A DNA stretch of 64,000 nt from Colimorpha_A sp900556615 (GTDB lineage: Bacteria; Bacillota; Clostridia; Oscillospirales; CAG-272): assembly GCA_963598415.1 (NCBI GenBank), contig CAVBUH010000029.1:1-64000 (forward strand), given 5' to 3'. The position numbers and the translations under genes are program-made. Shown here one piece after another: positions 34,465-43,068 of this stretch. The notes beneath the pieces were generated by a model, which had not been told where the DNA came from, did not search any database, and saw nothing but the letters and a program-made list of their open reading frames with translations. Position 1 is the first letter of the stretch; every line of letters begins with the position of its first letter.

Positions 34465-36534
34465 TCAATCAGACACGCCGGGTGTAATACCGAGCGCATG
34501 TGCAATAGCCTCCAAATATCCAAAACCGTCCTGCATATTAGGCTGAAGTCCCGGTCCGCCCTCTGCCCATTCCGAAATATTGTATATAGTCACAACAGGC
34601 AAAAGCTCTGTCTTATTTCGCAGATAGGAAGCTGCTTTTGAAGCCCATTTTTCAAACAATTCAGGCGTATTTCCGCGGACAGTCCAGCCCGACGGATGGG
34701 AATGTGAATACATTCCGGTAGAAATTGCCAGAACGGTATTCCAGTTTGCCAAATCACCGTTAAAATTATTCACATACTCTGCATATGTTTTCAGCGACGC
34801 CTGGTTTTCAATGCAATTAGGCTCATAGCCCGCGGCATAGTGATAAACATTCGATTTGTTTAAATCGTCCGTTTCGGAAGCTGTAAAACTACTCGAGGCG
34901 CGAGACATCACCAAGATTCCATCTACATCCAGCAGATCTCTTGCATAATCGCTGACCTCCTTTAAAAATTTCGCATATTCAGTAGAACCTCCGAGACTGC
35001 TGCACAAAACATTCTCCTGCCAATTATATACGACAGCCAGTTTTTTACCGTCAACAGTCTGTGTATAATAATGCGGATAATCGCGGTAATAACGAATTAC
35101 CTCTTTCCAGTGATTTAATATTTCCTCTTGTGTTGCTGCGCTATTGACTACCTCCAGCACATATTCCATAGCATCAAAATTCTTAACGTGATTGAAAAGC
35201 TGATAGTGCCAATGTCCTACATCAAACGGATCTTCCCATGTATCTCGATTAGGAGTTGAAAGAACAATCATCTGATTAATGCCGTATTGACGCAGCCAAT
35301 AGCATATCCAATCCAAAACAACCGGGTCATCGCCATAATACCATCCTAAAAGCGGATGACGCTGTGGATCGTATCCCTGTGAATCCAGCGTTTCCATATT
35401 ATCTTGATGATTCCAAGACCAATAGAACCAACCGGTCCATCCGTACTTGCCGGTTAAATTACGCATTAAACCAAAATCATTATAAAAGATGGGCAAAAAG
35501 TCCACATCTGTATCGTAAGTCACGTTAGAAAGAGGCGGCGATACCAAGCTCCCATGCTTAAAGTTTTCCTGACCACTCTTATATTCCAAATGATTTTGCT
35601 GAAGTCCTACAAGGTTTCCAAAAGCGTCAAAATTTACAATCGGATTCTGGGAAATGTAATTGTGAATAATAACTCCATCCAGGGTTTCAAATTCTACGCC
35701 TCCATCGAAGCAAAGCGTTTCACCGTTAAACAGATAATTACCGTTCGGATAGTATATTTTTTTGCCGCTGTCATGCAAATACTGAAGCAGCTCCGTAGCG
35801 TCCACCGCCCCCGTGTTATCCGCATTACATTCCGTTACGTTTAAAATCTCATGAGAAGCTATATATTCATCAAGTTCTTTCTTGGTTATATCATAGCGTG
35901 AAAAAGCATCTCCGGTAACAGCATTACCATCATCCAGACCAAACAAAGAGCTGCCGGAACAAATGTCTTTGAGATTTGGATTCTCCGAATCCAAATACAT
36001 CGTCATCATATATTTTATTCCCAATATAGTTGAACTTTCATTAATTCCGACACAGAAAATTTTGTTATTACGTCTTGCAAGCTGGAAATTCCCTTCGGTC
36101 AAATCCTCACTCACCGAAAATTCATCACAACGGTTTGTATTTCCAAATACAATTTCTTTATCGGTTCTTTTGACAGGACCTCCCTCCCAATCCGACTTTA
36201 CAGCCAGAGTTATGCCTGTTTTTTCTTTAAACTTCTCTGCCCATTCTTCCACCTGCCCTTTCAATTCTTCAGAAGCAGTATCGGAAAGAATAATGTTGTA
36301 GTCGGTTAAAGCCGCATAGCTATCGGGCGGAAGATGACTATCCGTTTCAGAGACACTGTCTGAAATGCCGGTGGAGTCACCGGAACTCTCGTGTTGAATA
36401 TTATCAGTATTGGAACCCGAAAAATCAGTAGATTCATTGGGTTTCTTTGTTGTTTGGCATGCAGCCAAAAAGAACAATGCAGCAATAAGTGTCAGAAGAC
36501 AGCAACAAACAATATTTTTGTGAGATTTTTCCAT
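34465..36534 (-). CDS. WbsX/GH99-like glycosyl-hydrolase-type lipoprotein
   Basis: 689 residues from the ATG at 36534, chosen because it gives a proper lipoprotein signal: LAAC with Cys26. An in-frame reading starting at 36618 would bury it. A Ser/Thr/Asp-rich linker is followed by an extra domain (about 75-215) not in the cytosolic paralogue, then the pectate-lyase-3-like region (VDATELLQYLHDSGKKIYYP), the barrel with LLGWYYGDDPVVLDWICYWL, and IYNISEWAEGGPGLQPNMQD. The blocks match 23707-25224 very closely. It should act outside, on the intact glycan, with its partner acting on fragments inside. Upstream context is AATAATTATG. Confidence 0.65.
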   Translation of the reverse strand: MEKSHKNIVCCCLLTLIAALFFLAACQTTKKPNESTDFSGSNTDNIQHESSGDSTGISDSVSETDSHLPPDSYAALTDYNIILSDTASEELKGQVEEWAEKFKEKTGITLAVKSDWEGGPVKRTDKEIVFGNTNRCDEFSVSEDLTEGNFQLARRNNKIFCVGINESSTILGIKYMMTMYLDSENPNLKDICSGSSLFGLDDGNAVTGDAFSRYDITKKELDEYIASHEILNVTECNADNTGAVDATELLQYLHDSGKKIYYPNGNYLFNGETLCFDGGVEFETLDGVIIHNYISQNPIVNFDAFGNLVGLQQNHLEYKSGQENFKHGSLVSPPLSNVTYDTDVDFLPIFYNDFGLMRNLTGKYGWTGWFYWSWNHQDNMETLDSQGYDPQRHPLLGWYYGDDPVVLDWICYWLRQYGINQMIVLSTPNRDTWEDPFDVGHWHYQLFNHVKNFDAMEYVLEVVNSAATQEEILNHWKEVIRYYRDYPHYYTQTVDGKKLAVVYNWQENVLCSSLGGSTEYAKFLKEVSDYARDLLDVDGILVMSRASSSFTASETDDLNKSNVYHYAAGYEPNCIENQASLKTYAEYVNNFNGDLANWNTVLAISTGMYSHSHPSGWTVRGNTPELFEKWASKAASYLRNKTELLPVVTIYNISEWAEGGPGLQPNMQDGFGYLEAIAHALGITPGVSD

Positions 36535-36712
36535 AATTATTATTTTTCCTTTCCGCTGCGTATCAAATTGCAAAAGGAACACGAAACCTGAAGTTTCCAC
36601 GCAGCTTTCCAAATTCATAGCATAAATTCCGGCAAAAAATCAAACGCATCTGCGCATGCACGGAACTGAACGGAATATCGCTTTCCATACAAAATGCAAG
36701 TATGGGAACTCA

Positions 36713-38113
36713 TTATTCTTTCAGATCATATGAATATTCCAATATCATAGGGGGAATATATCCGTGTGTATCATGCTGCTGAAAAATAAACTCAGTAGAT
36801 TCTGTATTTGTTAAATTATTTATCAGTGCCAGAACTCCCGAAAGCGGTATCACTTTGTCGCCCAATCCCGCGCTAATGCCTATGTTGCAGGTAATCCTGC
36901 GTGCAAATGAAACCGTATCAAAATATCCCATTGCATCTACATAATTGGGAGCAAAGGTACTTTTTATTCTTCCTGCCGTATAGCCACCTACGTCGCAAAG
37001 CCACGGTATCCACACTGAAACCTGGCTGATATCTGAATCCAAAGCGGCAAGTGCAATTGATTGCATGGCGCCACAGCTTCCGCCTGATACAATTAAATCT
37101 TTTCCGTTCCATTCTTCAAAAGTTTTTATGAAGCGCACTGCCTGTAAATTTCTCAGATGAAGATACAAATAATCCGAAGTATCACGATAAGAAATGCGGT
37201 CAGAAGAAAATCCGAAGCCGTTGCAAACAGTTTGATTCATTTGCTGATAATAGGAGGTATCCTGTCCATTTTCCAAGCCGTGAATGTTTACACTGAACAA
37301 AATCGTATTCTTTTCAAAAAACATAGAGGAACCCTCACAGCTGTAACCTTGAAAAGCAAGTTTAGCTTTGCATTTACCCGGGGCAGCGTTTTTGGGAATA
37401 GAAAGATAACCGGACACAGGCATATCGCCAATAGCATTGAGTCTCACATCATATATATAAAAGCTGGCGTTTTCTTTTACCATCTCATATTTTAACACTT
37501 GCAGTCCGAGCTTATCTAACTCTTTGATTTTTTCAGACCAAAAATCATCAAAATCAGCCGGTTCATCTTTTGCCAATGTTATTTCCTTCACATTAGCTGC
37601 CGCTCCTCCGGTATATGTAGAGGGATAAACTTGTCCATTCTCGTCATAAGCCTGAACTGTCAACTGAACCGAACCAGGACGTTCCAATACTGTGCTGACT
37701 TCAAACCACCCTTCTGTACCGTCAGCCGTTCCCGATTCTGTTTTGCCGCCTTCGGTCATCAAAGTCCAAATAAACTGTTTGCACGGCAAAAGGTTTTTTC
37801 CGGAAACCAAACTGATGTGAAAAGTAATTTTTTCTCCGATTTCGTAACTAAGCGGATTTTTTGTCGTAGAACCAGTCAGAAAAATAGTACCATCGTCAGG
37901 TCCGTCTTCTAAAAATTTATTATACATATAGTCCTCCAATGTATCATTAGCAGTCGTCTCCTGCATTTCTTCCGTCGTTATGACGGTCTGCTCTGTGGAT
38001 GATTCGCTTGAAGTACTTTCCGTCGGATCGGACGGTTCAGCACTGCAGGAAACAAGAAAAAATAAAAATGTCATAAGCAAAAAAATACACATTGAGCGAA
38101 AAAATTTTTTCAC
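36713..38113 (-). CDS. CE7-like acetyl (xylan) esterase lipoprotein
   Basis: 466 residues from a GTG at 38113; GGAGG (38126-38122) is its SD, and an ATG at 38128 that overlaps this SD would start too early. Lipobox LVSC (Cys23), a Ser/Thr-rich linker, a beta-domain (about 65-170), then an AXE1-like alpha/beta hydrolase: KAKLAFQGYSCEG, VSGGSCGAMQ (nucleophile Ser), GLGDKVIP (Asp) and HDTHGY (His). CE7 enzymes remove acetyl groups from xylo-oligosaccharides and other substrates. The usual GGSQGG is GGSCGA here. Lipidated and extracellular, first gene of the large minus-strand run, transcribed away from the AraC gene. Confidence 0.8.
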   Translation of the reverse strand: MKKFFRSMCIFLLMTFLFFLVSCSAEPSDPTESTSSESSTEQTVITTEEMQETTANDTLEDYMYNKFLEDGPDDGTIFLTGSTTKNPLSYEIGEKITFHISLVSGKNLLPCKQFIWTLMTEGGKTESGTADGTEGWFEVSTVLERPGSVQLTVQAYDENGQVYPSTYTGGAAANVKEITLAKDEPADFDDFWSEKIKELDKLGLQVLKYEMVKENASFYIYDVRLNAIGDMPVSGYLSIPKNAAPGKCKAKLAFQGYSCEGSSMFFEKNTILFSVNIHGLENGQDTSYYQQMNQTVCNGFGFSSDRISYRDTSDYLYLHLRNLQAVRFIKTFEEWNGKDLIVSGGSCGAMQSIALAALDSDISQVSVWIPWLCDVGGYTAGRIKSTFAPNYVDAMGYFDTVSFARRITCNIGISAGLGDKVIPLSGVLALINNLTNTESTEFIFQQHDTHGYIPPMILEYSYDLKE

Positions 38114-38152
38114 AATAACATCCTCCATATTTTTGTATTTATGTTTGACTTC

Positions 38153-38181
38153 ATTATAATATTTTTTCGATTTTCTGTCTA
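38153..38181 (-). promoter_or_regulatory. Promoter of the CE7-lipoprotein operon
   Basis: Minus strand: TAGACA (38181-38176), 17-base spacer, TATAAT (38158-38153), about 40 bases before the GTG at 38113. Confidence 0.75.
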
Positions 38182-38397
38182 TGCATTATTCACACTGTAT
38201 ATTGCATTTTTTCAGACATTTATTTTTCGAAAGTCCTGCTTTCTGTAAGAATCAAGATAGTGAATATGCCGTTATTATCCTGAAGTTTTCATATTTTTAT
38301 CTTTTCATATTTTTACGATTATTGGAAAAAACAAAAAATATTAGGAATCTGCCCTCCGCATGACAGGAAAAATTATTTATAATGTTTCTTTATAATA

Positions 38398-38426
38398 TTG
38401 CAATTTTTCCGAAATTATTATATAAT
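38398..38426 (+). promoter_or_regulatory. Promoter of the AraC-family gene
   Basis: TTGCAA (38398-38403), 17-base spacer, TATAAT (38421-38426), followed at once by a tandem repeat. The 335 bases between 38113 and 38464 hold only this and the divergent promoter. Confidence 0.7.
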
Positions 38427-38455
38427 AAATCTGAAATGTTAATAAATCTGAAATG
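38423..38455 (+). repeat. Tandem 16-bp repeat at the AraC promoter (candidate operator)
   Basis: Two identical copies of TAATAAATCTGAAATG (38423-38438 and 38440-38455), 17-base period, overlapping the -10 box and leader. AraC-type proteins bind direct repeats, so autoregulation is plausible. Confidence 0.6.
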
Positions 38456-38463
38456 AGGAACAA

Positions 38464-39333
38464 ATGATGCCTGAAAATAAATTTCCGCTTTTTACTTCAG
38501 TCTTTAATCATTTAAATATATGCAGACATACTGGAATATTTTGCAAAAAAACCTATTTGTATGATGATATTCCAATTCATAACCATGATCATTTTGAAAT
38601 TGAGCTTTGTATCAGCGGATATTGCGAGCACTGGCTAAACGGTTCTCTTCAACCCATAGGTCAGGGTGATGTCATTTTTCTCAGTACAACTGATATTCAT
38701 ATGATTCACCCAATGGAAACCCCGCTTGTTTTACTGAATATGCGCATCAATCAGAATGATATCTCAAATGATCTTCGTTTACTTTTACTTTCTATTCCCG
38801 CCCCTTCAATCGGGCATATGCTTCCCCATAATATAAGTACTTATCTCAATATTTTCGAAAAAATCGATTTTGCTATATCCTCGAAGGATCCACTTGCCGA
38901 TTTGACTATTCAAGGATATTTTTATCTTCTATTATCCGAAATGCTACATGCATGTCCTTTAAATCTTAAAACGGATAATTGCGGAGTATATGACTATGTC
39001 AAGACTGCCATAGGATATATAAATAAGCATTATAACGAACAAATTACACTTAAAGATATCGCCTCTCACATCAATATCTCCCCCAACTATTTAAGCGAAA
39101 TATTTGTGAAGCAAACCGGTATATGTATAAGTGATTATCTGACGCAAGTTCGAATTCTTTATGCTAAGAGTTATTTAGAAACGACATCTATGTCTATTAC
39201 CGATGTTTCTTCTTCTGTAGGATTTAACAGCTTTTCAAGTTTTTTTCGCGCTTTTAAGAAAAACTGCGGCATATCTCCCAGCAGCTACCAAGCGATGAAG
39301 CATAAGAAAAACAATATTATCCTCGACGACTAA
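38464..39333 (+). CDS. AraC-family transcriptional regulator
   Basis: 289 residues. N-terminal cupin-like sensor (HNHDHFEIELCISGYCEHWL, about 35-60, then GQGDVIFLSTTDIHMI) and C-terminal double helix-turn-helix (about 190-282: TLKDIASHINISPNYLSEIFVKQTG and SITDVSSSVGFNSFSSFFRAFKK, then GISPSSYQ). The SD GAGGAA is three bases from this ATG and six from a second ATG at 38467, which may be the true start. Usual role: activator responding to a sugar. It is divergent from the CE7/WbsX-lipoprotein operon, the most likely target, and bounds the carbohydrate island. Confidence 0.9.
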   Translation: MMPENKFPLFTSVFNHLNICRHTGIFCKKTYLYDDIPIHNHDHFEIELCISGYCEHWLNGSLQPIGQGDVIFLSTTDIHMIHPMETPLVLLNMRINQNDISNDLRLLLLSIPAPSIGHMLPHNISTYLNIFEKIDFAISSKDPLADLTIQGYFYLLLSEMLHACPLNLKTDNCGVYDYVKTAIGYINKHYNEQITLKDIASHINISPNYLSEIFVKQTGICISDYLTQVRILYAKSYLETTSMSITDVSSSVGFNSFSSFFRAFKKNCGISPSSYQAMKHKKNNIILDD

Positions 39334-39403
39334 TATTATTCCTTAAAACAAAATTCGCATCACAATTATTTTGCGGAATTCGAATTTATTCAACGTAAAA
39401 AAA

Positions 39404-39438
39404 TTCAGACAGCCATAGACTTTCATTGGCTGTCTGAA
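39404..39438. terminator. Hairpin after the AraC gene
   Basis: Perfect 12-base stem (39404-39415 with 39427-39438) and an 11-base loop. No good T run follows on the plus strand; on the minus strand the flank is TTTTTTACG, so it could also stop leftward transcription. Confidence 0.55.
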
Positions 39439-39496
39439 AGGAAATCTTTCTTAAATTATATAATAAATAACTGTGGTGTTCTTGAAGATATAGAAT

Positions 39497-39640
39497 AAAG
39501 CTCTTTTAGAACAAATATTGACTACAGTTGTTAAACCTTCTTATCGTAAAAGCGGAAACTTCAGAAAATACGAAAATGTATTCGATATTCATATTCCTAA
39601 TACAATAGCTGCAATAATAAATCTGGCTCCACGAAAATGA
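39497..39640 (+). pseudogene. Possible C-terminal remnant of an unknown gene
   Basis: A 47-codon open stretch directly after an in-frame TAG, with no ATG and no SD. The translation has a protein-like composition (KALLEQILTTVVKPSYRK; VFDIHIPNTIAAIINLAP). It ends at TGA inside a hairpin. I do not recognise the family. A degraded gene end is likelier than an active gene. Confidence 0.3.
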
Positions 39641-39651
39641 AGTGAAGCCAG
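39623..39651. terminator. Short hairpin beyond the DUF4430 gene
   Basis: CTGGCT (39623-39628) with AGCCAG (39646-39651), extended by CCAC/GTG pairing. It is about 65 bases beyond the stop of the minus-strand gene at 39717, with T-rich sequence on both sides. Confidence 0.45.
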
Positions 39652-39716
39652 TTTACTTATAATTAGAATCAACTGATAACCGCATCAGCAGTCATAATTA
39701 TTGTTTTATGCTTATT

Positions 39717-40259
39717 TTATTCAACATCAGCGGTATCATCATTGCTATCTGATGGAATGTTTGCCAATTCATCTAAAAATATATCATCTGTGTTGTCATA
39801 CGGAGCAGTAATAGCCTGCTCTCCCCCATCGGGATCGGGCCTTGTTGACATAAAAGTATACTCGATCGTATCGCCTTCTTTTAAATAATTGTTATTAGCG
39901 GCACCGACGGGATCTTTTCCGTTAATGGTGAAGGACCAAAAGTAGCTGATTCCTTCATATGTCGTTTCATAATAAGCTCCAAATTTTCCGAGAGACATTC
40001 TCTCCCCGTTTTCAATCAATTCAATATTAATCGATTCGGTGTCCATAAGCGTTTTGATAACGTCAATAACCGACGGACCATTCTCATTATCAGGAGAGGT
40101 TTTGACTACAATCTCCTTATCAATTAAATAAGGATTTTGATTTCCGACTATAAATTTAATATTAACCTTTGTTTTGACATCAGCTTCAGCGCAAGATCCA
40201 AGAACAAATACCATAAAAATCGAAAGAACCAAAGCTAATATAATCGATATTTTTTTCAT
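39717..40259 (-). CDS. DUF4430-domain lipoprotein
   Basis: 180 residues from the ATG at 40259 (SD GGAGG eight bases upstream). Lipobox LGSC (Cys23). The mature part fits DUF4430, a beta-grasp-like domain related to the C-terminal part of transcobalamin-type binding proteins: SVIDVIKTLMDTESINIELIE, YFWSFTINGKDPVGAAN, and YLKEGDTIEYTF. Members are surface or lipid-anchored and may bind cobalamin or other ligands, often near transporters; no transporter lies beside it here. The acidic tail (about 150-180) is Asp-rich. It is 89 bases downstream of the PBP gene and may share its transcript. Confidence 0.8.
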   Translation of the reverse strand: MKKISIILALVLSIFMVFVLGSCAEADVKTKVNIKFIVGNQNPYLIDKEIVVKTSPDNENGPSVIDVIKTLMDTESINIELIENGERMSLGKFGAYYETTYEGISYFWSFTINGKDPVGAANNNYLKEGDTIEYTFMSTRPDPDGGEQAITAPYDNTDDIFLDELANIPSDSNDDTADVE

Positions 40260-40348
40260 AATAGTTTCCTCCGTAACTAAATTATTACTGATAGTATTAT
40301 ACAAAAATTTATTGAAAATGTCAAGTATAAAATGAAAACTATTTATCT

Positions 40349-42976
40349 TTACTCGACATTATTATCAAGAACATCGTCATCGCCTCCGGGATCATCAGGA
40401 AATTCGGGTTCAAAGGGATCAACAGGTTCAGTTACTATAGGATCAGGCAAAACAGGATTGTTTATGTGCGTAATACAAGCGTGATTAAAGTACCCCTTGC
40501 TGCTGTATCCAGTGTAAAAACCTGACGGAAGCAAATTAGCATAATACGGAAGACTCGAATTAAGCCCCGCATACGAGTAATTTTCCGGAAGTATCTGACA
40601 GGTATACTGCGCATCCGTTATTTTAATATTGAAGGGCAATACTCTCAATACATTTATAAGTCCGACTTTAATAATATTTTCAGACGAGCACCCCGGAACC
40701 GCTACAGCTTTATTAACTTTATCATAATCAACCAGAACATGAACATCGCAGTATTCAGTCGGTTCCGTGCCGATTTTGAAATACCCGGTTTCAGTAATTG
40801 CCTTTACCCCCCGTGGATCTGCTTTACATGCATCTGTCAGCAATTTCCCTGATTGTGTGCAATAAGTTGCTTCAATAACACCGGGTGATAGCTCGAATTT
40901 TTTCAAAGGATCTCCACCATTCTTTGCTTCATCAACATATTTCTGTGTAATTTGCGTCATAATGGAATCCCAAGCAACAATCGGCGCTGATTTTGTTGCA
41001 TTAAACCGATCCAAAGATCTCGGCATCGAATATCCGAACCAAATGCCGCATACATAGTACGGAGTATATCCAACAAACCACTTATCCCGGTTACTTTCGG
41101 AACTACCGGTTTTTCCGGCACAATCAACAGTTTTTTTCAGTGTAATTGCAGTACCGGTTCCGCTATCAACAACACCTTCAAGCAGTTTGGTCATAATTGA
41201 AGATGTCTCTGCGCTAATAACGATTGAACTCTTTTTCTCATTATCTACAATAACATTACCTTCACTGTCTAATATTTGAAGAACAATTCTTTCTTCGTTA
41301 AATATTCCGCCATTGGCAAAGATCTGAAATGCGGCGGTCATTTCTTTAACCGTAACGCCCCAGGTAAATTCTCCCATGGCAAGCGGTGCATATGCGATAT
41401 CGGTATACGTTTGCCCATTATCATACGTTTCATTCTCTACAAGAGTGCTTAAACCGACTTTTTTAGTAAGAAATTCAAAAGAGTTCTCTAAGCCCAATCG
41501 TTCGAGTACACGCCATGAAATTGTATTTTTAGAGGTTGCTAATGCATATTTTACCGTGGTAAGTCCTTTATAGGTATCAGGTGCATTTTTAGGATACCCA
41601 TGTTTGTTGCTGTAAGTTACATTTCCTGTCTCAGGATCTACGGTTTCTGCACCGAAGTTTATCGGAACATCATCAAGAACCGATCCATATGTGATAACCC
41701 CCGCTTCAATTGCAGGAGCATATACCGACAAAGGCTTTATCGAAGAACCGGAAGGACGTCTTGTTTGGGTAGCATAATTCAAGCCAAGATTAATTGTTTT
41801 TTCTCCGCGGCTTCCTACTAACGCCACAACATTACCATTCTCCGGATTGACCACCACACATGCCGAATTAGGTTGGATCGGAGAGTTATCATGACTTTCC
41901 CATTCGGCGTTTACATAATAATCCTCAACTATCGCCTGAATCTCAGGATCCTGTGCGGTTACAATATTGTAGCCGCCGGTAAGCAGTACCTTCTCGGCAA
42001 ATTCTGCAGTATATCCAAATTTTTCCTGAAGAAGCTTGGTAGCTTCCTGCTGAGCGGCATCGGTATACCATGAATGGATCGTATAAGATGAATCATCATC
42101 ACTCGGGACATTCAGAACAAGCTCTTTTTCATACGCAGAAATAAACTCTTCCTGCGTGATTCTCCCCTGTTCGTACATAAACTTTATGACGATATTACGC
42201 TTCTCGGCATTATTTTCCGGATTAAGAATCGGATCATAATAATACGGGAACTGAGTTATACAAGCAATAGCTGCCGATTCTATAAGCGTTAAATCTTTGA
42301 CCTCTTTGCCGAAATAAGTATATGCTGCGGCCCCTACACCATAACAGCCTTGAGAAAGATAAATACTGTTCAGATACATCTCAAGTATTTCGGTCTTATC
42401 GTATTTCTTTTCAAGATTCAGTGCTTTCAAAATTTCCTGTGCTTTTCGCTGTATCGTAACAGCATCATCACCGGTCGTATTTTTTACTACCTGCTGTGTG
42501 ATGGTAGAAGCACCGCGCATTCCCTGCCCGGTAAAGAACTGAATAGTCACTTTTATTGTACTCAGCCAATCGACTCCGCTGTGCTTCTCAAAACGTTTAT
42601 CTTCTATTGCAATAAATGCATCGGCTATATATTCATTCATATCAGAATACTTTACCCAAACGCGATTTTCAGAAGCGCTTAGTCTTTCCGAAGTAAGTTC
42701 GACAATTTCTCCCTCGGAGTTTATATAACTGACCATTGTCGTCATGCTTTTATCTTCTATTAAAGCATCAAAATCGTCAACACTTGTATCGAGATAATTT
42801 TTTGCATAAAGGAGAAAGGCTCCGCCGACAATAGTGCCGGTAATAATACCGATTAGTCCCAACGTCATTAAGATACTGAAAATCCAACCGAAAAATTTTA
42901 AAAAAGCCTTGCCGACAAGTTTTACGGATACAGCGAGCTCGTCGCTCCAATTTATGCTTTTTGATTTTCTGCCCAT
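40349..42976 (-). CDS. Class A penicillin-binding protein (glycosyltransferase-transpeptidase)
   Basis: 875 residues. A short cytosolic head and one membrane helix (about 25-60) precede the GT51 domain, with EDKRFEKHSGVDW and RGASTITQQVVKN. The transpeptidase has SSIKPL (active Ser, SxxK), TSKN (SxN-type) and KTGSSESN (KTG). It polymerises lipid II glycan and cross-links peptides outside the membrane. The tail beyond about residue 840 is Pro/Asp-rich, ending in an acidic stretch. It lies 92 bases after dnaE on the same strand. The length is a little above the common 700-800. Confidence 0.95.
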   Translation of the reverse strand: MGRKSKSINWSDELAVSVKLVGKAFLKFFGWIFSILMTLGLIGIITGTIVGGAFLLYAKNYLDTSVDDFDALIEDKSMTTMVSYINSEGEIVELTSERLSASENRVWVKYSDMNEYIADAFIAIEDKRFEKHSGVDWLSTIKVTIQFFTGQGMRGASTITQQVVKNTTGDDAVTIQRKAQEILKALNLEKKYDKTEILEMYLNSIYLSQGCYGVGAAAYTYFGKEVKDLTLIESAAIACITQFPYYYDPILNPENNAEKRNIVIKFMYEQGRITQEEFISAYEKELVLNVPSDDDSSYTIHSWYTDAAQQEATKLLQEKFGYTAEFAEKVLLTGGYNIVTAQDPEIQAIVEDYYVNAEWESHDNSPIQPNSACVVVNPENGNVVALVGSRGEKTINLGLNYATQTRRPSGSSIKPLSVYAPAIEAGVITYGSVLDDVPINFGAETVDPETGNVTYSNKHGYPKNAPDTYKGLTTVKYALATSKNTISWRVLERLGLENSFEFLTKKVGLSTLVENETYDNGQTYTDIAYAPLAMGEFTWGVTVKEMTAAFQIFANGGIFNEERIVLQILDSEGNVIVDNEKKSSIVISAETSSIMTKLLEGVVDSGTGTAITLKKTVDCAGKTGSSESNRDKWFVGYTPYYVCGIWFGYSMPRSLDRFNATKSAPIVAWDSIMTQITQKYVDEAKNGGDPLKKFELSPGVIEATYCTQSGKLLTDACKADPRGVKAITETGYFKIGTEPTEYCDVHVLVDYDKVNKAVAVPGCSSENIIKVGLINVLRVLPFNIKITDAQYTCQILPENYSYAGLNSSLPYYANLLPSGFYTGYSSKGYFNHACITHINNPVLPDPIVTEPVDPFEPEFPDDPGGDDDVLDNNVE

Positions 42977-43068
42977 CAGATAACGATATCTCCTTTCCGA
43001 AAACAGATAATTTTATTGTAATCCTAACATTTGAACTCATTATGAATGATTTTGAAATATATACCCTG

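Noticed and set aside
42777..43040. 87-codon minus-strand frame over the PBP start
   Set aside because: Frame shadow of the PBP gene, rich in Arg/Lys with no domain.
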